62,648 nt of DNA, taken from the NCBI RefSeq assembly GCF_009664855.1, contig NZ_CP045928.1, forward strand, positions 762,420-825,067, in the 5' to 3' direction. Numbering within the stretch: position 1 is the stretch's first letter; every line of letters begins with the position of its first letter. Shown here in pieces: positions 16,405 to 24,179 of this stretch. A program made the translations under genes and the position numbers. The notes beneath the pieces were generated by a model. That model was given only the letters and a program-made list of their open reading frames with translations. It did not search any database and was not told the origin of the DNA. This stretch comes from Flavobacterium sp. SLB02. Lineage in GTDB: Bacteria > Bacteroidota > Bacteroidia > Flavobacteriales > Flavobacteriaceae.

Positions 16405-17199
16405 ATGGAAGCACAATTTAATTTTAATAATGAGTTATCAGGCAAAATTGCTTTGGTAACCGGAGGTACAAAAGGAACCGGAAAAGCAATTGCAGAACGA
16501 TTATTAAATGCAGGAGCAAGGGTTATTATTACGGCAAGAAACAAACCAGAGACGGAGAATAAAGAGTTGCATTTTATTTCGGCAGATTTAAGCACTTCAA
16601 ATGGAACGGCAAAAGTAATCGAAGAAATAAAATTAAACTTTGGCCAACTGGATATTTTGATTAATAATCTGGGCAGTTCAGAAACTCCCGGGGGCGGTTT
16701 TGAGGCTTTGATGGATGAAGACTGGGAGCATACTTTTCAGGCGAATTTATTTGCTCCGGTACGATTAGACAGAGGTTTCTTGCCCGGAATGATTCAGCAA
16801 AAGTCTGGCGTAATTATTCATATTGCTTCGATTCAGGGAAAATTGCCTTTGTATGATTCGACTTTGCCTTATGCGGCCGCAAAAGCAGGACTGATTAATT
16901 ACAGTAAAAGTTTATCGAACGAGGTTTCGCCCAAAGGTGTTCGCGTACTTACGGTTTCCCCGGGCTGGATTATGACAACAGCGGCAAACAGAATGATGGA
17001 AAGAATTGCCCAAAGTTCGAATAGTACGATTGAAGAAGCGACTGAAAGTGTGATGAATGCATTGGGCGGAATTCCTTTTGGCCGTCCTGCACAACCTGAA
17101 GAAGTAGCTGAATTGATAGGTTTTCTGGTTTCGCCAAGAGCGAATTATCTAACAGGAACTGAATTTGTAATTGATGGCGGAACGATCCCGACGATTTGA
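16405..17199 (+). CDS. SDR-family oxidoreductase
   Basis: This 264-aa classical short-chain dehydrogenase has the cofactor motif TGGTKGTGKAIAE near residue 18, the NNLGSS variant of NNAG, the catalytic Ser in IIHIASIQG, and YAAAKAG with Tyr and Lys. The C-terminal FVIDGG motif is complete. The start ATG 16405 places the Rossmann motif at the usual distance from the N-terminus. It is divergent from the HxlR regulator and followed after 19 nt by a SnoaL-like gene; the trio looks like an inducible detoxification unit. The substrate is unknown. Confidence 0.88.
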   Translation: MEAQFNFNNELSGKIALVTGGTKGTGKAIAERLLNAGARVIITARNKPETENKELHFISADLSTSNGTAKVIEEIKLNFGQLDILINNLGSSETPGGGFEALMDEDWEHTFQANLFAPVRLDRGFLPGMIQQKSGVIIHIASIQGKLPLYDSTLPYAAAKAGLINYSKSLSNEVSPKGVRVLTVSPGWIMTTAANRMMERIAQSSNSTIEEATESVMNALGGIPFGRPAQPEEVAELIGFLVSPRANYLTGTEFVIDGGTIPTI

Positions 17200-17218
17200 T
17201 AACCCTAAAAAAAGAAAA

Positions 17219-17542
17219 ATGAACTTACCGAATATAATTTCAGATTTAATAGAGGCACAGGCAAAGTTTGACAGTAAAACTTATGCAGAATGTTTTTCAG
17301 AAGCAGCCTTGGTATTTGATGAAAATGAAACTCATAAAGGCCGAAATGAGATAGAAAAATGGAATGAAAAAACCAATGCAGTGTATAGAACCCAACTTGA
17401 AGCGTTAGAATTTCTGGTTACTGAAACAACAAATATTCTTACCACAAAAGTAAGCGGCACATTTGAAGGAAGCCCGATTGTTTTAAAATATCACTTTGAA
17501 CTAAAAGGAGGCAAGATTGAAAGTCTAAAAATAACAGGTTAA
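17219..17542 (+). CDS. SnoaL/NTF2-like protein
   Basis: This 107-aa protein with start ATG 17219 has an NTF2-like fold: an N-terminal helix (DLIEAQAKFDSKTYAECF), then FDENETHKGRNEIEKWNEK, then closing strands. Such proteins are ketosteroid-isomerase-like or polyketide-cyclase-like, with varied substrates. It lies in the SDR operon and may act on the same compound. Confidence 0.75.
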   Translation: MNLPNIISDLIEAQAKFDSKTYAECFSEAALVFDENETHKGRNEIEKWNEKTNAVYRTQLEALEFLVTETTNILTTKVSGTFEGSPIVLKYHFELKGGKIESLKITG

Positions 17543-17550
17543 TATTTTAT

Positions 17551-17585
17551 GTCGCTGAGTTTAAAATTACTTTAGACTCAGCGAC
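17551..17585. terminator. Bidirectional terminator
   Basis: Arms GTCGCTGAGT and ACTCAGCGAC pair perfectly with a T-rich tail on both sides. It serves the SDR operon and the minus-strand gene that ends at 17593. Confidence 0.75.
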
Positions 17586-17592
17586 TTATTAT

Positions 17593-17886
17593 TTACCTTC
17601 CTTTAATGCTTAAATCAAATAAAAACTTTGCGGTTTCCTGATCTGAGTCGGCTGAGAAGCCTGATACATAAACGCCTTTTTTGCCTGATGTTGATTTAAT
17701 TCCGTATACAACTGCCTCATCGCCAGGGTCTGATTCCCCTTCGTATCGATACACATGTACAATTTCAAATTTTTCAGGATTTTTTTTAATCAGGTCCGAG
17801 TTTAGATTAAAATCACAAGTAAATCCTTTTTCATGTAATTGATCCAGAGCTTTTGAAACAGTTGCGTAGTGATACATTCTTGTCAT
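17593..17886 (-). CDS. Small conserved Bacteroidota protein
   Basis: This 97-aa soluble protein (start [21 protein letters not shown]) contains a strand-rich middle ([24 protein letters not shown]). It resembles short Bacteroidota proteins often labelled 'phosphoribosylpyrophosphate synthetase', but it has none of the PRPP synthase motifs, so that label should not be trusted. The function is unknown. It is a single gene between two terminators. Confidence 0.7.
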   Translation of the reverse strand: MTRMYHYATVSKALDQLHEKGFTCDFNLNSDLIKKNPEKFEIVHVYRYEGESDPGDEAVVYGIKSTSGKKGVYVSGFSADSDQETAKFLFDLSIKGR

Positions 17887-18000
17887 GATAATTGATTTTA
17901 AAATTATGGATTTTAAAGATAACTATTTTAAAATTAAAATGTTATGATAATAAGGCTAAAATCTAAAATTTAAAATCATTAATGTTAGTAGATAAATCGC

Positions 18001-18008
18001 TACTTTTG
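18001..18008 (+). promoter_or_regulatory. -7 box of the RNase P RNA gene
   Basis: TACTTTTG fits TAnnTTTG and ends 4 nt before the 5' end of the RNA, so the start point agrees with the folded RNA. No clear TTG is seen at -33. Confidence 0.7.
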
Positions 18009-18012
18009 CGCC

Positions 18013-18320
18013 GCAGACCGCCTTATCGTCGTCTCGATTTATCGGGAGGGAGGAAAGTCCGGACACCACAGAGAAGCATAGCGGGTAACACCCGTCGGTG
18101 TTAGAAATAACGCAAGGACAAGTGCAACAGAAAGTATGTACAGGTAATGCTGTAGTGAAACCAGGTAAACTCTATGCGGTGAAATACCAAGTATATCAGC
18201 ATTTAAGGGCTTCTCGTCCGTTGTTGAAGGGTAGGTAGCTTGAGTTCCGAAGTAATTCGGAATCTAGATAAATGATAAGGCTCTGATTTATCAGGGACAG
18301 AATCCGGCTTATAGGTCTGC
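18013..18320 (+). ncRNA. rnpB: RNase P RNA, type A
   Basis: The catalytic RNA that trims the 5' leader of tRNAs. The two ends pair as helix P1 (GCAGACC at 18013-18019 with GGTCTGC at 18314-18320). The conserved core GGGAGGGAGGAAAGTCCGG is at 18040-18058 and the 3' conserved part ACAGAATCCGGCTTAT is before the P1 strand. The internal AAGGACAAGTGCAACAGAAA and GTGAAACC-x-GGTAAACTC boxes are also present. It is followed by a T run at 18322. Confidence 0.97.
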
Positions 18321-18358
18321 ATTTTTTATATATTTGTGAAACTCTCTAATCTATTTTC

Positions 18359-19609
18359 ATGAATATAACCTCTTCTAAATCTTCTAATAAACCAAGGAAA
18401 AGTACTTTTAAGCTTATTATTACCAATCTTACTTTTTGGGTTTTGATTGCCATTATTGCCGGAATTTTACTGGGACATTTTTCGCCTGAAAATGGGGTGA
18501 AGATGGAAATTTTAGGCACTAAATTTATTGCACTAATCAAACTTTTTATTGGTCCAATTATATTCCTGACGATTGTTTTGGGAATTTCCGGAATGGGGAA
18601 TCTGAAAAAAGTAGGCCGAATTGGTGTGAAAGCGCTGGGCTATTTTGAAGTGGTTTCAACAGTGGCGCTGGCCATTGGTGTTGGAGTGGCATATTTTTTT
18701 AAACCCGGAAAAATCGATAAATCAGGCCTGACTTTGGGGGATGCGAGCCAATATACAAAAGGTGCAGCTAAAGACTTTTCGTGGCTGGAGTTTTTCTTTT
18801 CGAATTTTACCTTACAAGTTTTATTGGCGGCGATAATTTGCGGAATTGCCTTGAACTTTTACAAGAAAAGAGAACAAACAATTCTGGTTCTGGAACGCTT
18901 TTCTAAAGTGGTTTTCTTTGGGTTGAAATACGTAATGTATCTTGCCCCGATTGGTGCTTTTGGCGGAATGGCCTACACTATTGGAAAATTTGGATTAGGA
19001 ACTTTGATTCCGCTTGGAAAACTAATGTTGTGTGTTTACCTCACAATGGCTTTGTTTGTGTTTTTGATTTTAGGAAGCATTCTGAGATATTATAAAATTA
19101 GTATACTTTCGATTCTAAAATATATCAAAGAAGAACTTTTACTGGTTTTGGGAACTTCGTCATCTGAGGCTGCTTTGCCCAGTATTATGGTAAAACTCGA
19201 ACAAATGGGTTGTAGTAAATCTGTTGTAGGATTGGTGATCCCCACTGGTTATTCTTTTAATCTCGACGGGACTTCGATTTATTTATCGATGTCGGTGATA
19301 TTTTTGGCGCAATTGTATGATGTACATTTGAGTTTTTTTGAAATACTGAGCGTAATTGGTATTCTTATGATTACCTCAAAAGGTGCGGCAGGAGTTACCG
19401 GAAGTGGATTTATTGTTTTAGCATCGACTTTGACTGCTTTGCATAAAATTCCGGTCGAAGGTTTGGCTTTTTTACTGGGCGTTGATAAATTTATGAGTGA
19501 AGCCCGGGCGATAACCAATTTGATTGGAAATACAGTGGCAACGATTGTAATTTCGAAAAGTGAACACGATTTTACGGAGTTGAATCTGAATCCTGTTATA
19601 GAGGAATAA
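18359..19609 (+). CDS. dctA: Cation:dicarboxylate symporter, DctA-like
   Basis: This 416-aa membrane protein belongs to the DAACS (glutamate/C4-dicarboxylate) family. Its family marks are all present: LGTSSSEAALP at re-entrant loop 1, PTGYSFNLDGTSIYL in helix 7, SKGAAGVTGSGF at re-entrant loop 2, and DKFMSEARAITNLIGN in helix 8 with the substrate-binding Arg and Asn. The helix-8 motif resembles C4-dicarboxylate carriers more than glutamate carriers. A TATATTTG box at 18329-18336, just after rnpB, may be its own promoter. Confidence 0.88.
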   Translation: MNITSSKSSNKPRKSTFKLIITNLTFWVLIAIIAGILLGHFSPENGVKMEILGTKFIALIKLFIGPIIFLTIVLGISGMGNLKKVGRIGVKALGYFEVVSTVALAIGVGVAYFFKPGKIDKSGLTLGDASQYTKGAAKDFSWLEFFFSNFTLQVLLAAIICGIALNFYKKREQTILVLERFSKVVFFGLKYVMYLAPIGAFGGMAYTIGKFGLGTLIPLGKLMLCVYLTMALFVFLILGSILRYYKISILSILKYIKEELLLVLGTSSSEAALPSIMVKLEQMGCSKSVVGLVIPTGYSFNLDGTSIYLSMSVIFLAQLYDVHLSFFEILSVIGILMITSKGAAGVTGSGFIVLASTLTALHKIPVEGLAFLLGVDKFMSEARAITNLIGNTVATIVISKSEHDFTELNLNPVIEE

Positions 19610-19631
19610 TTTTCTTTGCTTTGCGGAGAAT

Positions 19632-19804
19632 GGCACGCGGATGACACAGATTCGCTTTCGCGAAAGCGCGGATTTATGCGGTTTTTTTTTATTGTTTAAA
19701 TGGTTTTGCCACAAAGACTCAAAGACACTAAGTTTTTGTTTCTTACAGGTGGTAATCATATGGTTTTTTGATTTGTATCTTTGTGACTTAGCGCCTTCGT
19801 GGCA
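19632..19804. repeat. Two adjacent dispersed repeats
   Basis: 19632-19690 is a clear member of the GCACGCGGATGACACAG family with a perfect inner palindrome CGCTTTCGCGAAAGCG. 19706-19804 is a member of the GCCACAAAGACTCAAAG family, whose imperfect second arm ends in GCGCCTTCGTGGCA. They fill the space between dctA and the ketopantoate reductase gene. Confidence 0.8.
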
Positions 19805-19813
19805 TTTTATTGA

Positions 19814-20737
19814 ATGACTATGAAAAGAATCGGAATTTTAGGACTCGGTGGAGTAGGTGGTTATTTTGGCGGACTTTTAGCGAGCGCCTTTTATAAGTCT
19901 GATGAAATTGAAGTTATTTTTATCGCGCGTGGCCAAACCCAAAAAGCAATCGCTGAAAGCGGATTGAAGATCATTACTGATGATTCAGAAACTGTGGTTT
20001 ATCCTAAACTGGTTTCGAATAATCCGGATGAAATTGGCATATTGGATTACTTAATTTGTGCTACCAAAACCTATGATATCGAGGAAAGTCTGCTTTCGCT
20101 GCAGCAATGTATTTCTAAGGAAACTGTAATTCTTCCGTTGTATAATGGAGTTGATGCGCCGGAACGTATCCTAGAGCTATTTCCTAAAAATGAAGTTTTA
20201 CAGGGTTGTGTTTATATTATTTCGATGATTTTTTCGCCTGGAACAATTCGTAAAATTGGTTTTTATGAAAAGTTGTTTTTTGGATCAAAAACGGCTTGTG
20301 TTTCAAAATTGAACGAATTACAAAGTATCTTTGAGAAAGCTAAAATAGAAAGTTATCTGGTGGAGAATATTGAAGAAACGGTTTGGGAGAAATTCATTTT
20401 TATTTCGGCACTGGCCTCTGCAACTTCTTATCTGAACCTGAATATCGGTCAGATTTTAAGCAATCCTGATGCTAAAGCTGTTTATATAGAATTGCTTAAG
20501 GAAATTGAATTGGTTGCTAACGCCAAAGGTTTACAACTACCGGATGATATTGTAAACCAGACGATCATAAAACTAGAAAAATCGCCTAAAGAAGCGACTT
20601 CGTCTATGCACAGGGATTATTTGGCAGGTAATAAAATAGAAGCAACTTCACTAACAAAATTTGTGGTAGAAGAAGGTTTGAAATATGGCGTAAAAACTCC
20701 GCTGTACGAAAAAATAAGTACTGTTTTATTGTCGTAA
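19814..20737 (+). CDS. panE: 2-dehydropantoate 2-reductase (ketopantoate reductase)
   Basis: This 307-aa protein of the PanE/ApbA family reduces ketopantoate to pantoate with NADPH in pantothenate synthesis. It has the Rossmann motif GILGLGGVGGYFGGLLA, the ICATKTYDIEES segment with the conserved Lys, and a C-terminal all-helical domain with SSMHRDYLAGNKIEA, which contains the S-M-x-x-D motif of the family. The start may be ATG 19814 or ATG 19820. Panthothenate-unrelated ApbA paralogues exist, so the substrate is probable rather than certain. Confidence 0.85.
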   Translation: MTMKRIGILGLGGVGGYFGGLLASAFYKSDEIEVIFIARGQTQKAIAESGLKIITDDSETVVYPKLVSNNPDEIGILDYLICATKTYDIEESLLSLQQCISKETVILPLYNGVDAPERILELFPKNEVLQGCVYIISMIFSPGTIRKIGFYEKLFFGSKTACVSKLNELQSIFEKAKIESYLVENIEETVWEKFIFISALASATSYLNLNIGQILSNPDAKAVYIELLKEIELVANAKGLQLPDDIVNQTIIKLEKSPKEATSSMHRDYLAGNKIEATSLTKFVVEEGLKYGVKTPLYEKISTVLLS

Positions 20738-20742
20738 AAAAG

Positions 20743-20937
20743 TTAAGCTTCGTCTTTTGTGGCGCGCACTAAACTAATTCCTGACATAAAAAACACTATA
20801 CCTAGTATGCCGTAAATAATTAATGATTTAATGTCTCGCGTTTCGCCTGAAGTACCTGCAAATATAACAGCAGTATAAATCAAACCAACAATTCCGAGGA
20901 TGGTTAATAGTCCTCCGAAAAATCTCTTTAGGTTCAT
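20743..20937 (-). CDS. Small membrane protein with two helices
   Basis: This 64-aa protein has two hydrophobic segments (residues 9-27 and 41-58) around a short polar loop GTSGETRDIKS. Basic residues precede the first helix. Short proteins of this kind are common in Flavobacterium; the function is unknown. It converges on panE with 5 nt between the stops. Confidence 0.75.
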   Translation of the reverse strand: MNLKRFFGGLLTILGIVGLIYTAVIFAGTSGETRDIKSLIIYGILGIVFFMSGISLVRATKDEA

Positions 20938-21107
20938 GATGTTTGGTTTTAAATGTTCATTACAAATGTATTACGTAGATGAGGTAAATCGTTATACAAT
21001 TGATTCTAAAACTTATATCATTTACAGTCTTGATGCTGAATTTAATAACTTTCTTTAGCTTTCATTTATCGATTAATTATAATGTTAGAAAATATTTTGT
21101 TTCTTAA

Positions 21108-21137
21108 TTTGTTTGTATGGTTTTAATCATACTTTTG
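21108..21137 (+). promoter_or_regulatory. Promoter of the secreted protein gene at 21162
   Basis: TTTG at 21108-21111, an 18-nt spacer and TACTTTTG at 21130-21137 form a full flavobacterial promoter. The leader to ATG 21162 is about 18 nt. Confidence 0.7.
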
Positions 21138-21161
21138 ATGCAACCTAATTAAAAACCAAAC

Positions 21162-21710
21162 ATGAAAAAAAATTGCCTGTTTTTATTTTTATCTGTTCTT
21201 TTTGTTAATGCTCTTCAGGCTCAAAGTGATGCCCCGGTTGCTGTTGTTAAAAATCAGTTTAAGATCAATATGTTGTTTCCGGGCTTTGTGTATGAGCATG
21301 GTTTTGATGCAAAAAATACACTTTATTCTGAGGTAACCTTGGGAGTTGGTTATCGCTATAGCAGTTATTATGGCGAATCAAGCTGGTTTGTTTTTCCTAC
21401 GATCAATGAACAGTTTCGTCATTATTATAATTTAGAAAAAAGAGCGGCCAAAGCAAAAAGAACCGCTCGTAATTCAGGAAACTTTGTAGCGGCATCTGCT
21501 TATTATAATTTTAAGTCATTAAACACCAATGAAAAATACGGAAATTACGATCCTTCCTTTACTATAGCAGCACTTTGGGGGTTTCAACGTACTTACAAAG
21601 GAAGATTCAATCTTGAGGTACATTTAGGTCCAGGGATAAATTTTGATAAATACGATACTGAATTTGTACCTGTTAGCAACGTTACTTTAGGCTGGGTTAT
21701 AGGGAAATAA
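21162..21710 (+). CDS. Exported protein, probably small outer-membrane barrel
   Basis: This 182-aa protein has a signal peptide (NCLFLFLSVLFVNALQAQ) and alternating hydrophobic strands with aromatic girdles (LYSEVTLGVGYRYSSYY, FNLEVHLGPGIN). A Lys/Arg-rich segment KRAAKAKRTARN in the middle looks like a loop. It resembles small DUF3575-like barrels but I cannot name the family. It has its own promoter and a terminator at 21727. Confidence 0.7.
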   Translation: MKKNCLFLFLSVLFVNALQAQSDAPVAVVKNQFKINMLFPGFVYEHGFDAKNTLYSEVTLGVGYRYSSYYGESSWFVFPTINEQFRHYYNLEKRAAKAKRTARNSGNFVAASAYYNFKSLNTNEKYGNYDPSFTIAALWGFQRTYKGRFNLEVHLGPGINFDKYDTEFVPVSNVTLGWVIGK

Positions 21711-21726
21711 TCAAAAGGAATATAAT

Positions 21727-21756
21727 AGAAAAACCTTGATTTGTCAAGGTTTTTCT
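21727..21756. terminator. Bidirectional terminator
   Basis: Arms AGAAAAACCTTGA and TCAAGGTTTTTCT pair perfectly around a 4-nt loop. It overlaps the last codons of the minus-strand response regulator gene and ends the plus-strand gene. Confidence 0.85.
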
Positions 21757-22433
21757 ATTTTAAATTCTAACCCAATATTTCGAGTGCTTTCAATGCTGAT
21801 TTTTGGATCTGAATTAAAATATTTTCTAAGCCTGCTGATAAAAACATCCATACTTCGTCCTGAGAAATAATCATCTTTTTTCCAGACAGACATTAAAATC
21901 TGGTCCCTCTTTAATAACTGATTGTGGTTCAGATATAAGTACTCAATAAGAGAAGCCTCCATTTCTGTGAGCTGCTGGACATGATTTTTATTATTTAAGG
22001 TTAATCTTTCGTTATCAAAAATATAAGAACCAATTTCAATTATATTATCTCCGTTCAGACTTCGCTTTTGCTCGATTCTCTTTAGAATGTTATTTAGACG
22101 CAGAATGAGTTCGTCGACTTCAAAAGGTTTTATGATGTAATCGTCTGCACCTAATTTTAATCCAATGATTTTGTCTTCCTTTAACTTTCTTGCAGTTAGA
22201 AAAATAAATGGAATCTCAGGATTGATCGTAATTATTTTTTCAGCCAATGAAAATCCATCCAGTTTTGGCATCATGACATCAAAAATGCAAATATCAAAAG
22301 CTTGGTTTTTAAAATAGTCTAAAGCTATTTCTCCATTTTGTGCCCAGATAACTTCAAATTGATGCAATTCTAAATATTTTTTTAAAATTCCAGCAAAATC
22401 AAAATCGTCTTCAGCTAAAAGTAATTTTTTCAA
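21744..22433 (-). CDS. OmpR-family response regulator
   Basis: This 229-aa protein has a receiver domain with acidic pocket ED-D at residues 8-10, phospho-acceptor Asp 52 in IFDVMMPKLDG, Thr in FLTARK and Lys in YIIKPF. A C-terminal winged helix follows (LTEMEASLIEYLYLN, SRLRKYF, STRNIGLEFKI). It resembles Bacteroides RprY. The kinase gene lies 12 nt upstream in... the same operon but 5' of it is transcribed first from 23804. The beta-barrel gene at 24180, divergent from this pair, is a plausible target. Confidence 0.9.
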   Translation of the reverse strand: MKKLLLAEDDFDFAGILKKYLELHQFEVIWAQNGEIALDYFKNQAFDICIFDVMMPKLDGFSLAEKIITINPEIPFIFLTARKLKEDKIIGLKLGADDYIIKPFEVDELILRLNNILKRIEQKRSLNGDNIIEIGSYIFDNERLTLNNKNHVQQLTEMEASLIEYLYLNHNQLLKRDQILMSVWKKDDYFSGRSMDVFISRLRKYFNSDPKISIESTRNIGLEFKIEKP

Positions 22434-22445
22434 AATAATGTAATA

Positions 22446-23804
22446 TTAAACTTTTAATAAAATAGTAAACTGAGCCCCTTTTCCTAAATCGCTCACAACG
22501 CTAACAGAGCCCTGATGCGCTTTTATAATCTGATCGACATAATACAATCCTAAACCTAAGCCTTTTGTATTATGAAGATTTCCCTGTTCTACGCGATAGA
22601 ATTTTTCAAACAGAAGTGATTGTTTATTCTTTTCGATTCCAATTCCGTCATCTTCAATACTAATAGAAAATTGATTTTGGATCATTCTTGTTTTTATCGT
22701 AATCTTATTTGAACCATATTTTACAGCATTTTCCAGGACATTTAACAAAGCGGTTGTCAGATGAAATTTATCTAAAGCTAAAATGGTTTTGTGTGTTTTA
22801 AAATCAGTTTGAAGATTGATTTTTGGGAATGTAATTTTAAAATCATGTATAATGGAAAGTAGAAAATCTTCTGTTTCTATTTTTTCTTTTTGCAATTCGA
22901 TTCCGTTTTCAGCTAAAGAATTTGCCATTACCTGATCGATCAAATTTTGTAAACGATTGTTCTGTCGCGAAATAGTATCGACAATTGCATTAAAATTTTC
23001 CTCATTATCCCTGATATCCTTTCGTTCTAATATTTTGGTCGAAATGCCCAAAGTTGTCAAAGGCGTTTTGAGTTCGTGTGTAATATTATTAATAAAATCG
23101 GTTTTGATCTCGTTTACTTTTTTCTGTTTGATTAAAGCTCGTATAGCTATGACAAAAAGTGTTATCAGGGTTGCTATAGAAAGAAGAGATAGAATTAAAA
23201 CGAAAGTCATTCGTCTTAAAATAATCATTTCCCAGTCGAGTACCGAGATGTACATCGAATCTTCGGTTAGTAATTTGTAATCCTGACTGGCATAGGTTCC
23301 GTTTGTTGTTCCAACATAATTTCTAACGAGAAATGCATGATTTAATGACGCTAGATTGCCATATAATTTGTTTCGAATAAAAGGTTTTTCAGAGAAAATA
23401 GTATCTGCTTTTTTTGCATTTTGGTACAGCACAAATTTATTCAGAACAATAGCAAAATCTATTTTAAGGTTGGGTAAATCTCTTTCGAACTTGCGCTGAA
23501 TTTTTTGGGTCAATACATCCCGATATTCATTTGTAAGGATATAATTTTTAACATCGCTTTTGGTATTTTTTCCGTGAATATAATTTTCAGATAATTGTTT
23601 GTAAAGTGCCTCTTTCTTAGCCACAAGTACCGAATCTATATCGCTATAATTATTAGAGATTTGAGCAATTGCATTCTTGATTTCAGTATGAAACTGCGCC
23701 ACTTTATAATCATAAGTCGTTTTTACCAAATAGCATTGTACCGTTGATAAAACGATTAAGGCGATGACAGAAAAAGCGATTAATAAATTGATTCTTTGTT
23801 TCAT
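22446..23804 (-). CDS. Sensor histidine kinase, RprX-like
   Basis: This 452-aa kinase starts at ATG 23804, giving a short basic N-terminus before helix 1 (INLLIAFSVIALIVLSTVQ). A periplasmic domain of about 170 residues and a second helix follow (FVLILSLLSIATLITLFVIAI). The H-box is NNITHELKTPLTT (His near residue 240), the N-box NVLENAVKYG, the G1 box DDGIGIE, then GLGLGLYYV. It phosphorylates the response regulator encoded 12 nt downstream. The sensed signal is unknown. Confidence 0.9.
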   Translation of the reverse strand: MKQRINLLIAFSVIALIVLSTVQCYLVKTTYDYKVAQFHTEIKNAIAQISNNYSDIDSVLVAKKEALYKQLSENYIHGKNTKSDVKNYILTNEYRDVLTQKIQRKFERDLPNLKIDFAIVLNKFVLYQNAKKADTIFSEKPFIRNKLYGNLASLNHAFLVRNYVGTTNGTYASQDYKLLTEDSMYISVLDWEMIILRRMTFVLILSLLSIATLITLFVIAIRALIKQKKVNEIKTDFINNITHELKTPLTTLGISTKILERKDIRDNEENFNAIVDTISRQNNRLQNLIDQVMANSLAENGIELQKEKIETEDFLLSIIHDFKITFPKINLQTDFKTHKTILALDKFHLTTALLNVLENAVKYGSNKITIKTRMIQNQFSISIEDDGIGIEKNKQSLLFEKFYRVEQGNLHNTKGLGLGLYYVDQIIKAHQGSVSVVSDLGKGAQFTILLKV

Positions 23805-23819
23805 TTGATGTTTAAAATT

Positions 23820-24165
23820 ATGGCACGCGAATCGCACGGATTAAACTGGTTTACACAGATTTTATTTTGTTTTTTCACGCAGATTTAAAATGATTTTAGC
23901 AGATTAAAATTTAATCTCCCTAATTTGCAAAATCTGCGGGAGACTATAGCTCTTATGACGCTGAGCAAACGGATTTACACAGATATGTTTTATCAAATCG
24001 TTAAAAAATAAACCTGAGTGAACCAGTTTAACCCGTAAAACCTGTGGGCTATTCCCATTTCAAAATTAATGCTTTTATGATACAATAAGCACATTAACTC
24101 CCCATTAACCTTCAATTAACCTATGGAACGTTTTTTTAGAAGCATTTTTGCAGGATTACAACTTT
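23820..24165. repeat. Intergenic repeats between two-component pair and barrel gene
   Basis: No gene is seen. The stretch has a GGCACGCGAATCGCACGG element at its left end and degenerate palindromic pieces (CACGCAGATTTAAAATG at 23877, AAAATCTGCGGG at 23928, ACGGATTTACACAGAT at 23969). Promoters for both divergent units must lie here, but none stands out. Confidence 0.5.
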
Positions 24166-24179
24166 AAACCCAACCAAAA

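Noticed and set aside
17593..17886. Phosphoribosylpyrophosphate synthetase
   Set aside because: The 97-aa protein has none of the PRPP-synthase motifs and is far too short; the label seems to be passed on by error.
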